From: CBDATB01 sp965199745 | Lineage (GTDB): Bacteria; Bacteroidota; Bacteroidia; Cytophagales; Flammeovirgaceae | DNA: 30,123 nt | Assembly: GCA_965199745.1 (NCBI GenBank) | Contig: CBDATB010000004.1 | Location: 1-30,123, forward strand | Reading direction: 5' to 3' | Shown here: in pieces, positions 15,398-23,196 of the stretch | How the letters are laid out: every line of letters starts with the position of its first letter | Numbering within the stretch: the first letter of the stretch is position 1 | Translations under genes and position numbers: made by a program | Notes under the pieces: model-generated | What the model saw: only the letters and a program-made list of their open reading frames with translations | What the model was told of the DNA's origin: nothing | The model's database searches: none

Positions 15398-16048
15398 TTA
15401 ATCTCTCAAATCTGAAATTTCTACTCCCGGATATTTATCAGCGTTGAAAACAAACTCGCTATCAGAAATATATTTTGCTTCGTACTTGTCAATAGTGTAA
15501 CTATAGCGTATACCAGATTTTTCAAATATCTTCCACTGTAGTACGGTATGGTCTTTTTTATGGATAAGTAGTCTGATTTTATAGTAGTTCAAACTGAGGT
15601 TTTCGGGTGTTAAATCGACTATACTATAATTGTCGCCATCTATTTTTTTATCTTCGACATACAAATATTTAAACCCTTTTTCATAGATATAGTAAATATC
15701 CGCAGGAGATAATTCTTCGGGGTCAGGGTCATAGTCTACAATAGTTACTTCATTTTCTTCTTTTAGATAATTCCATACGTGTTTTTCATTATTGTACACC
15801 TCTTGGTCGCCTAGGTCAATATAGTAGCGATTGCCTTTTAGCATGATAGATCCTCGAAAGCTCTCAGCTAAATTTTGTGTAGGATCCTCTCTTTTGTAGC
15901 TAAAGTTTGCTTGGAAGGCTTCATTTTTTTTGTAGTATTCTCGCATTTTGTCGAGAATATGTTTAGCTTTTTTATCGTATTGCGCCTGAAGTGCTTGTGG
16001 GCTAAGGGTGAGTATTAGTAGTGCTAAGAGCAAGTTAGGTAATCGCAT
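15398..16048 (-). CDS. lolA: LolA-like outer-membrane lipoprotein carrier protein
   Basis: The 216-residue product starts with a signal peptide (MRLPNLLLALLILTLSPQALQAQ), so it acts in the periplasm, where LolA ferries lipoproteins from LolCDE to the outer membrane. The core ILDKMREYYKKNEAFQANFSY, then FRGSIMLKGNRYYIDLGDQEVYNNEKHVWNYL, fits the LolA half-barrel (the latter matching the G...l.r.grf...........dG...w.y motif). Bacteroidota LolA proteins are divergent and lack a LolB partner. It lies 44 bases after ftsK on the same strand, an arrangement seen in other Bacteroidota. Confidence 0.8.
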   Translation of the reverse strand: MRLPNLLLALLILTLSPQALQAQYDKKAKHILDKMREYYKKNEAFQANFSYKREDPTQNLAESFRGSIMLKGNRYYIDLGDQEVYNNEKHVWNYLKEENEVTIVDYDPDPEELSPADIYYIYEKGFKYLYVEDKKIDGDNYSIVDLTPENLSLNYYKIRLLIHKKDHTVLQWKIFEKSGIRYSYTIDKYEAKYISDSEFVFNADKYPGVEISDLRD

Positions 16049-16092
16049 CGTTTTTTTGTGTAATAAAAAATCAGGTTTTCAAACATTTTGAT

Positions 16093-18564
16093 TTAATTAT
16101 CATTCAGACTGTTCAATAATTGTTCCAGACCATATTCATCTACTAATATTTCTCTGGCCTTACTTCCTTCAGAAGGCCCTACTATACCAACAGCTTCCAA
16201 CTGGTCCATGATTCTGCCTGCACGATTGTAGCCCAGGCTTAGTCTTCGTTGAATCAGCGAGGTGCTTCCCTGTTGGTGTGTGACGACAAGCCGTGCGGCT
16301 TCTTTAAACATCTCGTCTTTGTTTGACATATCTACTCCCTCTTTTGTCTCATTTTCTTGCTCACACTCAGGCAGCATGTAAGCAGTAGGGTAGCCTTGCT
16401 GCTCACCGATATAATTGCAGAGGTACTCCACCTCATCGGTATCTATAAAAGCACATTGCAAGCGAATAATTTCAGAGCCGTTAGAAAGTAACATGTCGCC
16501 CATCCCTACTAGCTGCTCAGCACCACTTGTATCCAAAATGGTACGTGAGTCTATTTTGGAAATTACTCTAAATGATAGTCTTGCCGGAAAATTAGCCTTA
16601 ATAATACCAGTAATTACATTTACTGACGGTCGTTGAGTGGCAATAATAAGATGGATGCCTATAGCTCTCGCCAACTGTGCCAGACGAGCAATGGGTGTTT
16701 CTACTTCTTTTCCTGCAACCATCATCAAATCCGCTAGTTCGTCTATGATTAATACGATATACGGTAAATAATCATGCCCGTTTTGAGGGTTTAGCTGCCT
16801 GTTGATAAATTTTTTGTTGTATTCCCTTATGTGACGGCAAGCAGCTTTTTTCAAAAGACCATATCGATTATCCATTTCTGTGCAAAGTGACTCAAGTACA
16901 TAAATAGCTTTTTTCGTATCGGTTACTATAGCTTCTTTGGCATCGGGCAACGAGGCTAAGTAATGACGCTCTATTTTACTGAATAAAGAAAGTTCGACCT
17001 TCTTGGGGTCTACTAGGACAAACTTAAGTTCTGCAGGATGTTTTTTATACAATAGAGAAGTTAGTATAACATTTAACCCAACAGACTTGCCCTGTCCAGT
17101 AGATCCTGCCATGAGCAAGTGGGGCATTTTTGCCAAATCGGTTACAAATACCTCATTAGCAATAGTCTTACCAAAGGCAATAGGCAGGTCTTTATCGGCA
17201 TTAACAAAATTTTTGGTAGAAAGCACTGAACGCATAGAGACCATTTCTCGGTTTTTATTAGGTACTTCAATACCAATGGTTCCTTTGCCTGGAATCGGTG
17301 CGATAATTCTGATACCCAATGCCGCTAGGCTCAGTGCAATATCATCTTCGAGACTTTTGATTTTAGAAACTTTGATACCTGCATCAGGAACGATTTCATA
17401 TAAAGTCACTGTTGGGCCAATGGTTGCCTTGATGCTTGAAATACCAATTTTAAAGTTCAGCAGGGTCTCTACGATCTTATCTTTATTCTCTTCCAACTCT
17501 TCCCTTGTTACCTTTACTTTTGCATCTCCGCTATTTTTAAGTATTTCTAATGTGGGTGCTTTAAAAGCACTTAATTCTAGGGTAGGGTCATAAAAACCGC
17601 AATCTTCGCTAAGGGCATCTATATGAGTAACTTCAGCATTACGCGACATTAGTGTGGTATTTTTTTCTTCTGTACTATGTTTTTCTAATTCCGTCTGTAT
17701 CTGCAAATTCGTAATGCTAAAACTAGTTTCTTTTTTAGCACTCTTTGGATCAACCTCTGAGTCCAACTCTTCCTCTACTTCTGTATAAGTACTATTTCGT
17801 TCTGCTGTGGTTAGTTTGAGACCTTCTTCTGTAAAAGGTTTGTCTTCTTCGTATAATTCGTCTTTTATATTTTTTGGTTTTTCATGAGTCTTTTTTTCTC
17901 GAGTAGTTATATTTCCTTTATTTGTGAAGTGGCTCGGAAAAAACTTACTTGTAGAGTTAATTAAATTATAATCTAATGTATAAATCAGGAAAATAATCAG
18001 CACGAAAGCCAGCATTAAAACTGTTCCCCAGCCCAAAAAACTGTCTAACCGAGTAGCAAACCGTAAACCGATGCTACCGCATAAAAAATGTAAGTCGGTA
18101 TGCGTTTCTGACATTAACACAAAATAGCCCATCATAATGGCTGACCAAACGATGATGAAGAGACTAGACTGGAAGAATTTTTGTAGTGGAATGAGAGACT
18201 TACCAAAGATTTCAAAGGCACAAAACAGCAATAAGGGACTGACTAAAAAAGTGAGCAGACCGAACGTTTGATAAATAAAAAAATGACTGAGCAAAGCACC
18301 TACTAAGCCGACCCAGTTTTTGGTTTCTTGCGCCGAAGACCATAGATTCTCCCAAGTCAATGATTCAACTATACTTTGATCAGCTTTTCCAGAAAAAATA
18401 TAAGAGAGTAGTGATAAAAATATTATAAGAGACAGTACGATCAGAAAGAGACCAAAAGCAACTGTCAGGCGTTTGTCTTTGAATGTACTGTGGTTAAACC
18501 GCAAAAATTTCGATGATTTTTTATTCTTTTCTTTGTTTTTTTTTATAAATTTATTTTTTTTCAT
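16093..18564 (-). CDS. ftsK: DNA translocase FtsK
   Basis: FtsK pumps DNA at the division septum and activates XerCD dimer resolution. The 823-residue product has a lysine-rich start, membrane segments within about residues 30-205, an acidic linker (about 210-330), and the motor. The motor has Walker A GSTGQGKSVGLN near residues 485-495, Walker B IVLIIDELADLM near 600-611, and the IATQRPSVNVITG stretch. The C-terminal gamma winged helix (RRLSLGYNRAGRIMDQLE, about 765-785) binds the orienting KOPS sequences. Length and domains are those of a short-linker FtsK. It is followed by lolA. Confidence 0.95.
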   Translation of the reverse strand: MKKNKFIKKNKEKNKKSSKFLRFNHSTFKDKRLTVAFGLFLIVLSLIIFLSLLSYIFSGKADQSIVESLTWENLWSSAQETKNWVGLVGALLSHFFIYQTFGLLTFLVSPLLLFCAFEIFGKSLIPLQKFFQSSLFIIVWSAIMMGYFVLMSETHTDLHFLCGSIGLRFATRLDSFLGWGTVLMLAFVLIIFLIYTLDYNLINSTSKFFPSHFTNKGNITTREKKTHEKPKNIKDELYEEDKPFTEEGLKLTTAERNSTYTEVEEELDSEVDPKSAKKETSFSITNLQIQTELEKHSTEEKNTTLMSRNAEVTHIDALSEDCGFYDPTLELSAFKAPTLEILKNSGDAKVKVTREELEENKDKIVETLLNFKIGISSIKATIGPTVTLYEIVPDAGIKVSKIKSLEDDIALSLAALGIRIIAPIPGKGTIGIEVPNKNREMVSMRSVLSTKNFVNADKDLPIAFGKTIANEVFVTDLAKMPHLLMAGSTGQGKSVGLNVILTSLLYKKHPAELKFVLVDPKKVELSLFSKIERHYLASLPDAKEAIVTDTKKAIYVLESLCTEMDNRYGLLKKAACRHIREYNKKFINRQLNPQNGHDYLPYIVLIIDELADLMMVAGKEVETPIARLAQLARAIGIHLIIATQRPSVNVITGIIKANFPARLSFRVISKIDSRTILDTSGAEQLVGMGDMLLSNGSEIIRLQCAFIDTDEVEYLCNYIGEQQGYPTAYMLPECEQENETKEGVDMSNKDEMFKEAARLVVTHQQGSTSLIQRRLSLGYNRAGRIMDQLEAVGIVGPSEGSKAREILVDEYGLEQLLNSLNDN

Positions 18565-18631
18565 AAATCATGACGTTTGACAGATGTGAAGCCATACTAC
18601 AAACCCTGTGGGGCAGGACACATCGCTACAC

Positions 18632-18680
18632 GATAAAAGTGACAAAAACCAACAGTCAGTCGGTTTTTGTCACTTTTATC
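18632..18680 (-). terminator. Long perfect hairpin at the end of the first tonB gene
   Basis: A 19-base arm GATAAAAGTGACAAAAACC (18632-18650) is perfectly inverted at 18662-18680, separated by an 11-base loop. The distal arm touches the tonB stop codon. No clear U run follows, so it may act as a bidirectional terminator or as 3'-end protection. Confidence 0.65.
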
Positions 18681-19492
18681 TAACCTAATTTGAAGTTAAC
18701 TGGCAGGACAATTCTTTGTCTTACAGGTCTTCCTCGCTGTTTACCGGGTTTCCATTTAGGAGCTTTCTCTAACACTCTTTTTGCTTCTTCATCACAACCG
18801 GCACCTATTCCCCTAATTATTTTCACATCGGTCAGCCGCCCGTTTTTTTCTACGATAAATTGTAGGTATACTTTTCCTTCTACACCCATTCTGCGTGCTT
18901 GGCTGGGGTATTTGATATTTTTGCCCACATATTTGTAAAAAGAAGCATAGCCACCGGGAGGTTCTGCACCTTCCTCAACAACCTGAAATATCTCATCGGC
19001 ATTTTCTTCTTCAGGTTCTTCTTCAGCAATTTCTTCTATTACCGTTTCTTCATCTATTTCTACATCTAGATCAACTTCAATTTCTTCTTCAATTTCTTCT
19101 TCATCAGGAATCTCAATGATTTCAGGCTGCTTTATTTTTGGCGGTGGTGGCGGTTTTTGTTCGGTGGGAGGTATTTCAAGCTGCTCTTCTGCATCATCCG
19201 ATAGCGTACCCAAATCAGCTAGGCTAATTCCATCTAACTCAGGAACTTCAAAAGCTGCCAATACGATCAACAAAGTAATACTCAGACCAATATTGGCTAG
19301 CAGTGGTTTATATTTTTGCAAATTGACGGCATAATGCTTTTTATCGAGCTTGTCAGTGTGCATTTTAGCAGCCAGCATCTTTTCTTCATTATGCTTGACA
19401 ATCCACTTGAAAATGAACACAAAAGAAACAATTAGAAAAAATAGCACCAAGACTACGCCTACATGACCGATAGTACCTAGAAAGTGATACAT
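18680..19492 (-). CDS. tonB: TonB energy-transducing protein (copy 1)
   Basis: TonB couples the proton-motive force from ExbB/ExbD to TonB-dependent outer-membrane transporters. From ATG 19492 the product has 270 residues; an upstream start at 19528 would add 12 residues absent from the tandem paralogue. The second membrane segment (about 56-78, NIGLSITLLIVLAAFEVPEL) is the usual TonB anchor. A proline- and acid-rich spacer (KPPPPPK, then EEEIEEEIEVDLDVEID) crosses the periplasm. The C-terminal TonB domain has YPSQARRMGVEGKVYLQF, GCDEEAKRV, and KWKPGKQRGRPVRQRI. An additional hydrophobic segment at residues 7-29 precedes the normal anchor, which is unusual. A paralogue lies just upstream in transcription order. 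Confidence 0.85.
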   Translation of the reverse strand: MYHFLGTIGHVGVVLVLFFLIVSFVFIFKWIVKHNEEKMLAAKMHTDKLDKKHYAVNLQKYKPLLANIGLSITLLIVLAAFEVPELDGISLADLGTLSDDAEEQLEIPPTEQKPPPPPKIKQPEIIEIPDEEEIEEEIEVDLDVEIDEETVIEEIAEEEPEEENADEIFQVVEEGAEPPGGYASFYKYVGKNIKYPSQARRMGVEGKVYLQFIVEKNGRLTDVKIIRGIGAGCDEEAKRVLEKAPKWKPGKQRGRPVRQRIVLPVNFKLG

Positions 19493-19613
19493 GATATTTT
19501 TTTGCTTAAAAGTGAATATCAAAACCAAAACCCGAAGTTAAGCTATCTATTCAAGATAAACAAATAAATATGACTTTATTATAAAAAGCAATAGCGATAT
19601 ATTGCTATAATAA

Positions 19614-19654
19614 AAACACAAAAAAACCGACAATTAGTCGGTTTTTTTGTGTTT
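19614..19654 (-). terminator. Long perfect hairpin at the end of the second tonB gene
   Basis: The arm AAACACAAAAAAACCGAC (19614-19631) is perfectly inverted at 19637-19654 around a 5-base loop (AATTA). It starts 3 bases from the tonB stop at 19657. The sequence differs from the hairpin after copy 1, so the two were not simply duplicated together. Confidence 0.7.
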
Positions 19655-19656
19655 GT

Positions 19657-20490
19657 TTAGCCTAGTTTGAAGCTAACTGGCAGAACAATTTTTTGTCTTA
19701 CAGGTCTTCCTCGCCGTTTACCGGGTTTCCATTTAGGAGCTGTCTCTAATACTCTTTTTGCTTCTTCATCACAACCGGCACCTATTCCTCTAATTATTTT
19801 CACGTCGGTCAGCCGCCCGTCTCTTTCTACAATGAATTGTAGATATATTCTTCCTTCTACGCGCATTGTGCGTGCTTGACTGGGGTATTTGATATTTTCG
19901 CCTACATATTTATAAAAAGCAGTATATCCGCCCGCAGGTTCGGCACTTTCTTCCACAATTTGAAAAACCTCATCAGCTTTTTCTTCTTCGGGTTCAGGTT
20001 CGGACTCCGTTTCCACAATCTCTTCTACTGCTACTGCTGTTTCTTCATCTATCTCTATATCTAAGTCAACTTCGATTTCTTCTTTAATTTCTTCTTCGTC
20101 AGGAATTTCAATAATTTGAGGGTGCTTTATTGTTGGTGGTGGTCGTAGTTTTTGTTGGGTAGGAGGTATTTCAATAATCTGTTCTTCTACATTGTCTACT
20201 AGCGTGGGCAGATCAGCTACAGTAACTTTATCTAGTTCAGGAACTTCAAAAACTGCCAACACAATCAGTAAAGTAATACTGAGGCTAACATTAGTCACAA
20301 GTAGCTTATATTTTTGCAAATCGACAGCATAATGTTTCTTATCAAGCTCCCCAGTGGTGATTTTAGTAGCTAACGTTTTTTTTTCATTGTGCTTTATAGC
20401 CAACTTTAAAATAGTTGTAAAAACAACAACGAAAAAGATCAGCGCGATAGCTATACCTAAATAACCGATAACACCTAGAAAATAATGCAT
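19657..20490 (-). CDS. tonB: TonB energy-transducing protein (copy 2)
   Basis: The 277-residue product is a close paralogue of copy 1 and lies upstream of it on the same strand. It has the same two hydrophobic segments (MHYFLGVIGYLGIAIALIFF at the start; LSITLLIVLAVFEVPEL near residue 65), the KLRPPP and EEEIKEEIEVDLDIEIDEE spacer, and the TonB C-terminal domain (YPSQARTMRVEGRIYLQF, KWKPGKRRGRPVRQKI). It has five extra spacer residues around TESEPEPEEEK. Its own terminator-like hairpin suggests it can be transcribed independently. Two copies may serve different transporters or ExbB/ExbD sets. Confidence 0.85.
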   Translation of the reverse strand: MHYFLGVIGYLGIAIALIFFVVVFTTILKLAIKHNEKKTLATKITTGELDKKHYAVDLQKYKLLVTNVSLSITLLIVLAVFEVPELDKVTVADLPTLVDNVEEQIIEIPPTQQKLRPPPTIKHPQIIEIPDEEEIKEEIEVDLDIEIDEETAVAVEEIVETESEPEPEEEKADEVFQIVEESAEPAGGYTAFYKYVGENIKYPSQARTMRVEGRIYLQFIVERDGRLTDVKIIRGIGAGCDEEAKRVLETAPKWKPGKRRGRPVRQKIVLPVSFKLG

Positions 20491-20627
20491 AATATTTTTT
20501 CTTTAAAAGATAAATATAAAAACTAGAATTTTAGGGTATTTGAAATAAGTAATCAACTAAGAGATTTTTTATTTTTTTTTAACTTTTTGCAGCAAGCTGC
20601 TTGTAAGCAGCAGGAGGAAGACCAAGA

Positions 20628-21665
20628 TTATAACAAATATTCTAGCACTCGTTCTTGAGCTTTAAAATGCTGTAAGTCATCTAAGCCCAAATGGCGTATA
20701 GCTTGCTGAACTAGGTAATTCTCTGTCAGTATGGATTCAGATCTTTGTTGTTTGCAAAAATATTTTCCAGCATCTGTAAAAACCTCTAGTGGTGCCAATC
20801 CTATTAATTCTGACCCTGTTACTTCCACACCTCTTGCTGCTGCGCTTTCCCAACAGGATTCAAAAACTTTGTGTACAGGAGTTATGTGGATATTTGTCAA
20901 GTTCATTGATACTTGTGCGCATCCATACTCTTCGATGTACCAACCTAGGGCTTTCACATTTTTGCATTTGCCAGCTATTCTCAGCGGCTCGCCCCGTGTA
21001 TTACGCAATATTTTCCCTGTTGTGGTATCTTTCTTAACACGTCCTGTCTCTCTAATATCTGCGGCAATTTCTTTGGCTACCTGCACTGAAGTTGTGTTGA
21101 GGTTAACGTTATAGGCAATTAAAAAGTTCCGCGCACCTACTGCTGTCGCCCCTGTTTTCGGGCAAAATACAGGTGAGCCGAAATCCGGAAGGAAATCTTT
21201 GTTTGTCAAGCGTTTTGCTAGTTGTTCGTATTCGCCTGCTCTGATATAAGCTAAGTTTTGCCTTTTGGGTTGTAGTGCAGCAGCTTCGTAGCAATAAACT
21301 GGATAGGCTAGTTCATCTGCTATTTTTTTTGCTAACCTGTGCGTATAAACTGTTGTCTGTTCGAGACTAATATGTTGTAAAGGTACTAAGGGGCATACAT
21401 CCGTTGCGCCGATACGCGGGTGTTCTCCGGTATGTTTGCTCATATCTATTTTCTCTTTTGCTTTTTGTGCTCCAAGAAAAGCAGCTTGAATGATTTCTTC
21501 AGGTGTTCCGACAAAAGTTACTACCGTGCGATTTGCTGCTTTGCCCACGTCTGTATGCAATAGCCTGATGCCTGATACCTCTTTAATAGTTTTTACAATC
21601 TCATGAATTATCTGCTCATTCCTGCCTTCAGAGAAATTTGGAATACATTCTATTAGCTGTTTCAT
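20628..21665 (-). CDS. Glutamate formimidoyltransferase
   Basis: This enzyme transfers the formimino group of N-formimidoyl-glutamate, a histidine-degradation product, to tetrahydrofolate. The ATG at 21665 gives MKQLIECIPNFSEGRN, the exact family start, and 345 residues; an upstream ATG at 21779 would read into the previous gene. Typical motifs are AANRTVVTFVG, HTGEHPRIGATDVCPLVPL and GWYIEEYGCAQVSMNLTN, the folate- and substrate-binding residues. Only the transferase domain is present, not the cyclodeaminase. After the stop, another frame continues with a protein-like tail (NLGLPPAAYKQLAAKS), so the C-terminus may be slightly shortened by an indel. It lies 34 bases after the PAP2-like membrane protein gene. 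Confidence 0.88.
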   Translation of the reverse strand: MKQLIECIPNFSEGRNEQIIHEIVKTIKEVSGIRLLHTDVGKAANRTVVTFVGTPEEIIQAAFLGAQKAKEKIDMSKHTGEHPRIGATDVCPLVPLQHISLEQTTVYTHRLAKKIADELAYPVYCYEAAALQPKRQNLAYIRAGEYEQLAKRLTNKDFLPDFGSPVFCPKTGATAVGARNFLIAYNVNLNTTSVQVAKEIAADIRETGRVKKDTTTGKILRNTRGEPLRIAGKCKNVKALGWYIEEYGCAQVSMNLTNIHITPVHKVFESCWESAAARGVEVTGSELIGLAPLEVFTDAGKYFCKQQRSESILTENYLVQQAIRHLGLDDLQHFKAQERVLEYLL

Positions 21666-21699
21666 GAAAAAATCGCAAAATTTTACAACATGATAGAAT

Positions 21700-22317
21700 T
21701 TACACAAAAAATAAATACCCAAAAGTAAGTAAAAAACCGGTAGCAAATCCGTTGAATACCTCTTTTGGTTGGTGTGCATTTATTGCTAATCGACTATGCA
21801 TAGCTATTCCGCAGATTAGCAAAAAGAATACAAAAGACCATAGTAAATCGCATTCAGTGTGGAGCTGTACCCAGAGTAAAATGGCTAGTACGCCGCTGCT
21901 ACCCAGGGCGTGTAGGCTGATTTTATGAGAGAAAGTAATCATCGTGGCAACAGTCAATGTAAAAGCCGTTGCAGATATGATGCTGACTAATAACGGACTT
22001 ACTGTAATTTTAATATAAGTATAGGCCAGAAAGAGATAGCTAAGAATAGTAATGATGAGAGGCAATAATCTTTCCTCTCTATTTTGCAGGTACACACTGC
22101 TTATTATTTGCCATCTATACAACACATAGATTGCAATGCTAGGAAAGATAGCACTCGTGATGAATACTGAAATTAGAACAGCTATTTTACCCTCCGTATT
22201 GGCGAGTACTACTGTATCACAAAACAATAAAATAATGCTTAATACATAAGACAACATCCAGAGAGGATGTAAAATAAAGCTAAGTATTCGGTGTAGAAAG
22301 CTGCTATTTGTTTGCAT
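21700..22317 (-). CDS. PAP2-like integral membrane protein
   Basis: This 205-residue protein has about six hydrophobic segments. The C-terminal half shows a PAP2-like pattern: SHKISLHALGSSGV (K-x-S-x-H) followed by AMHSRLAINAHQPKEVFNG (S-R-x5-H-x3-E). These resemble the conserved residues of membrane phosphatidic-acid-type phosphatases, although the first motif (K-x6-RP) appears here only as NREERLLP. A lipid-phosphate phosphatase role is plausible but unproven. It is the first gene of a pair with glutamate formimidoyltransferase. Confidence 0.6.
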   Translation of the reverse strand: MQTNSSFLHRILSFILHPLWMLSYVLSIILLFCDTVVLANTEGKIAVLISVFITSAIFPSIAIYVLYRWQIISSVYLQNREERLLPLIITILSYLFLAYTYIKITVSPLLVSIISATAFTLTVATMITFSHKISLHALGSSGVLAILLWVQLHTECDLLWSFVFFLLICGIAMHSRLAINAHQPKEVFNGFATGFLLTFGYLFFV

Positions 22318-22618
22318 GCTTACGCAAAATAAAATTGTGTCTCAAAGGCGTTGATTACATTGCTGCACGAGCAAGCTTTCCATGCTTAAAAAGTAATATT
22401 CTTTGATTAAGCAGTTACAAAATTTTGATAAAAACTGATATTCCTTTTGGTCTCATCCTGCCTGCCCTAGCATACGAGTAATTCAATTCACGATCATAGG
22501 TTTCACTTTTATCCACTTACCTCTGTAACTATTCGTCCTTTGACTACTTACACCTACCAAATTATCACTTTTTGTCCAAGTAATTGCACAACTAGTCGTC
22601 TAAAATTATAAGCTGGTT
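22318..22618. other. Gap with no identifiable gene
   Basis: This 301-base stretch between two minus-strand genes shows no convincing frame on either strand, no perfect TAnnTTTG box with a partner, and no strong hairpin. It may be spent coding sequence too decayed to recognise. Confidence 0.5.
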
Positions 22619-23119
22619 TTAATTCACTCTAACTAAATGAGTTTTCCAATTTTCTGGAATTTCATGAATGTTCATAATTCTCATTTGCGGGTCAATTGAA
22701 GCTGTCGATTTACTTAAAGTTTCATTGAGAAATTTAGTTTCAATTTTCCACATTGCACCTGTTGCAGGGTCAATTATTAGCATCCCTATAACTCCACCTA
22801 GAAGCAAGTTTGCAAAGTACCAGCCGTCTATCTTGGAAGTAATAGGCACAATCTTGTCGTCATAGCCTAGACTTGAAAACTTGACTTGGTATTTTGCTTT
22901 CGAGAAAAATTTTGCTCCCGCTTTCAATTCTACAGTTGCAGGTGTATTGCCTAAGTAAATTTCTGTTCCTTCTTCATTGGTTATGCTTACTCGGGCGTTG
23001 CTTGGACTACTATTTATTGAAAGTGGATATGTACTTTTACTTACGATAGAAGCACAACCTGAAAATAAGAAAATTGATGCCATTGTTATGGCTGTCATTT
23101 TAAAATACATTTTGTTCAT
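22619..23119 (-). CDS. PEGA-domain-like lipoprotein
   Basis: The 166-residue product begins with a lipoprotein signal (ITMASIFLFSGC, lipobox cysteine at about residue 22), so it is probably attached to the envelope. The next stretch (SINSSPSNARVSI, IYLGNTPATVELKAG, YQVKFSSLGYDDKIVPI) fits the PEGA beta-domain seen in surface and peptidoglycan-associated proteins. A glycine-rich hydrophobic segment follows (WYFANLLLGGVIGMLIID), giving the arrangement of small PEGA-DUF lipoproteins. There is no catalytic motif and the function is unknown. Confidence 0.7.
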   Translation of the reverse strand: MNKMYFKMTAITMASIFLFSGCASIVSKSTYPLSINSSPSNARVSITNEEGTEIYLGNTPATVELKAGAKFFSKAKYQVKFSSLGYDDKIVPITSKIDGWYFANLLLGGVIGMLIIDPATGAMWKIETKFLNETLSKSTASIDPQMRIMNIHEIPENWKTHLVRVN

Positions 23120-23196
23120 TTTAATTCCTGCTTTTAGGTTAATTATTTTACTACTCGTAAAAGTATAGTTGTTCTACTACTTATCCAAACTATTTT

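Larger units (their letters stand above)
18680..20490. repeat. Tandem duplication of tonB
   Basis: Bases 18680 to about 18965 and 19657 to about 19940, the TonB C-terminal domain coding region, are nearly identical by eye, with only scattered substitutions. The linker and N-terminal halves have diverged more. This points to duplication followed by recent gene conversion or strong selection on the C-terminal half. Confidence 0.75.

Noticed and set aside
17003..17593. 196-codon plus-strand open frame inside ftsK
   Set aside because: It is the antisense shadow of the FtsK motor coding region, which has clear Walker motifs on the minus strand.
19016..19110. Repetitive TTCTTCTTC tract as a CRISPR or satellite repeat
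   Set aside because: It encodes the acidic Glu/Asp-rich spacer of TonB; the repetition follows from codon use.
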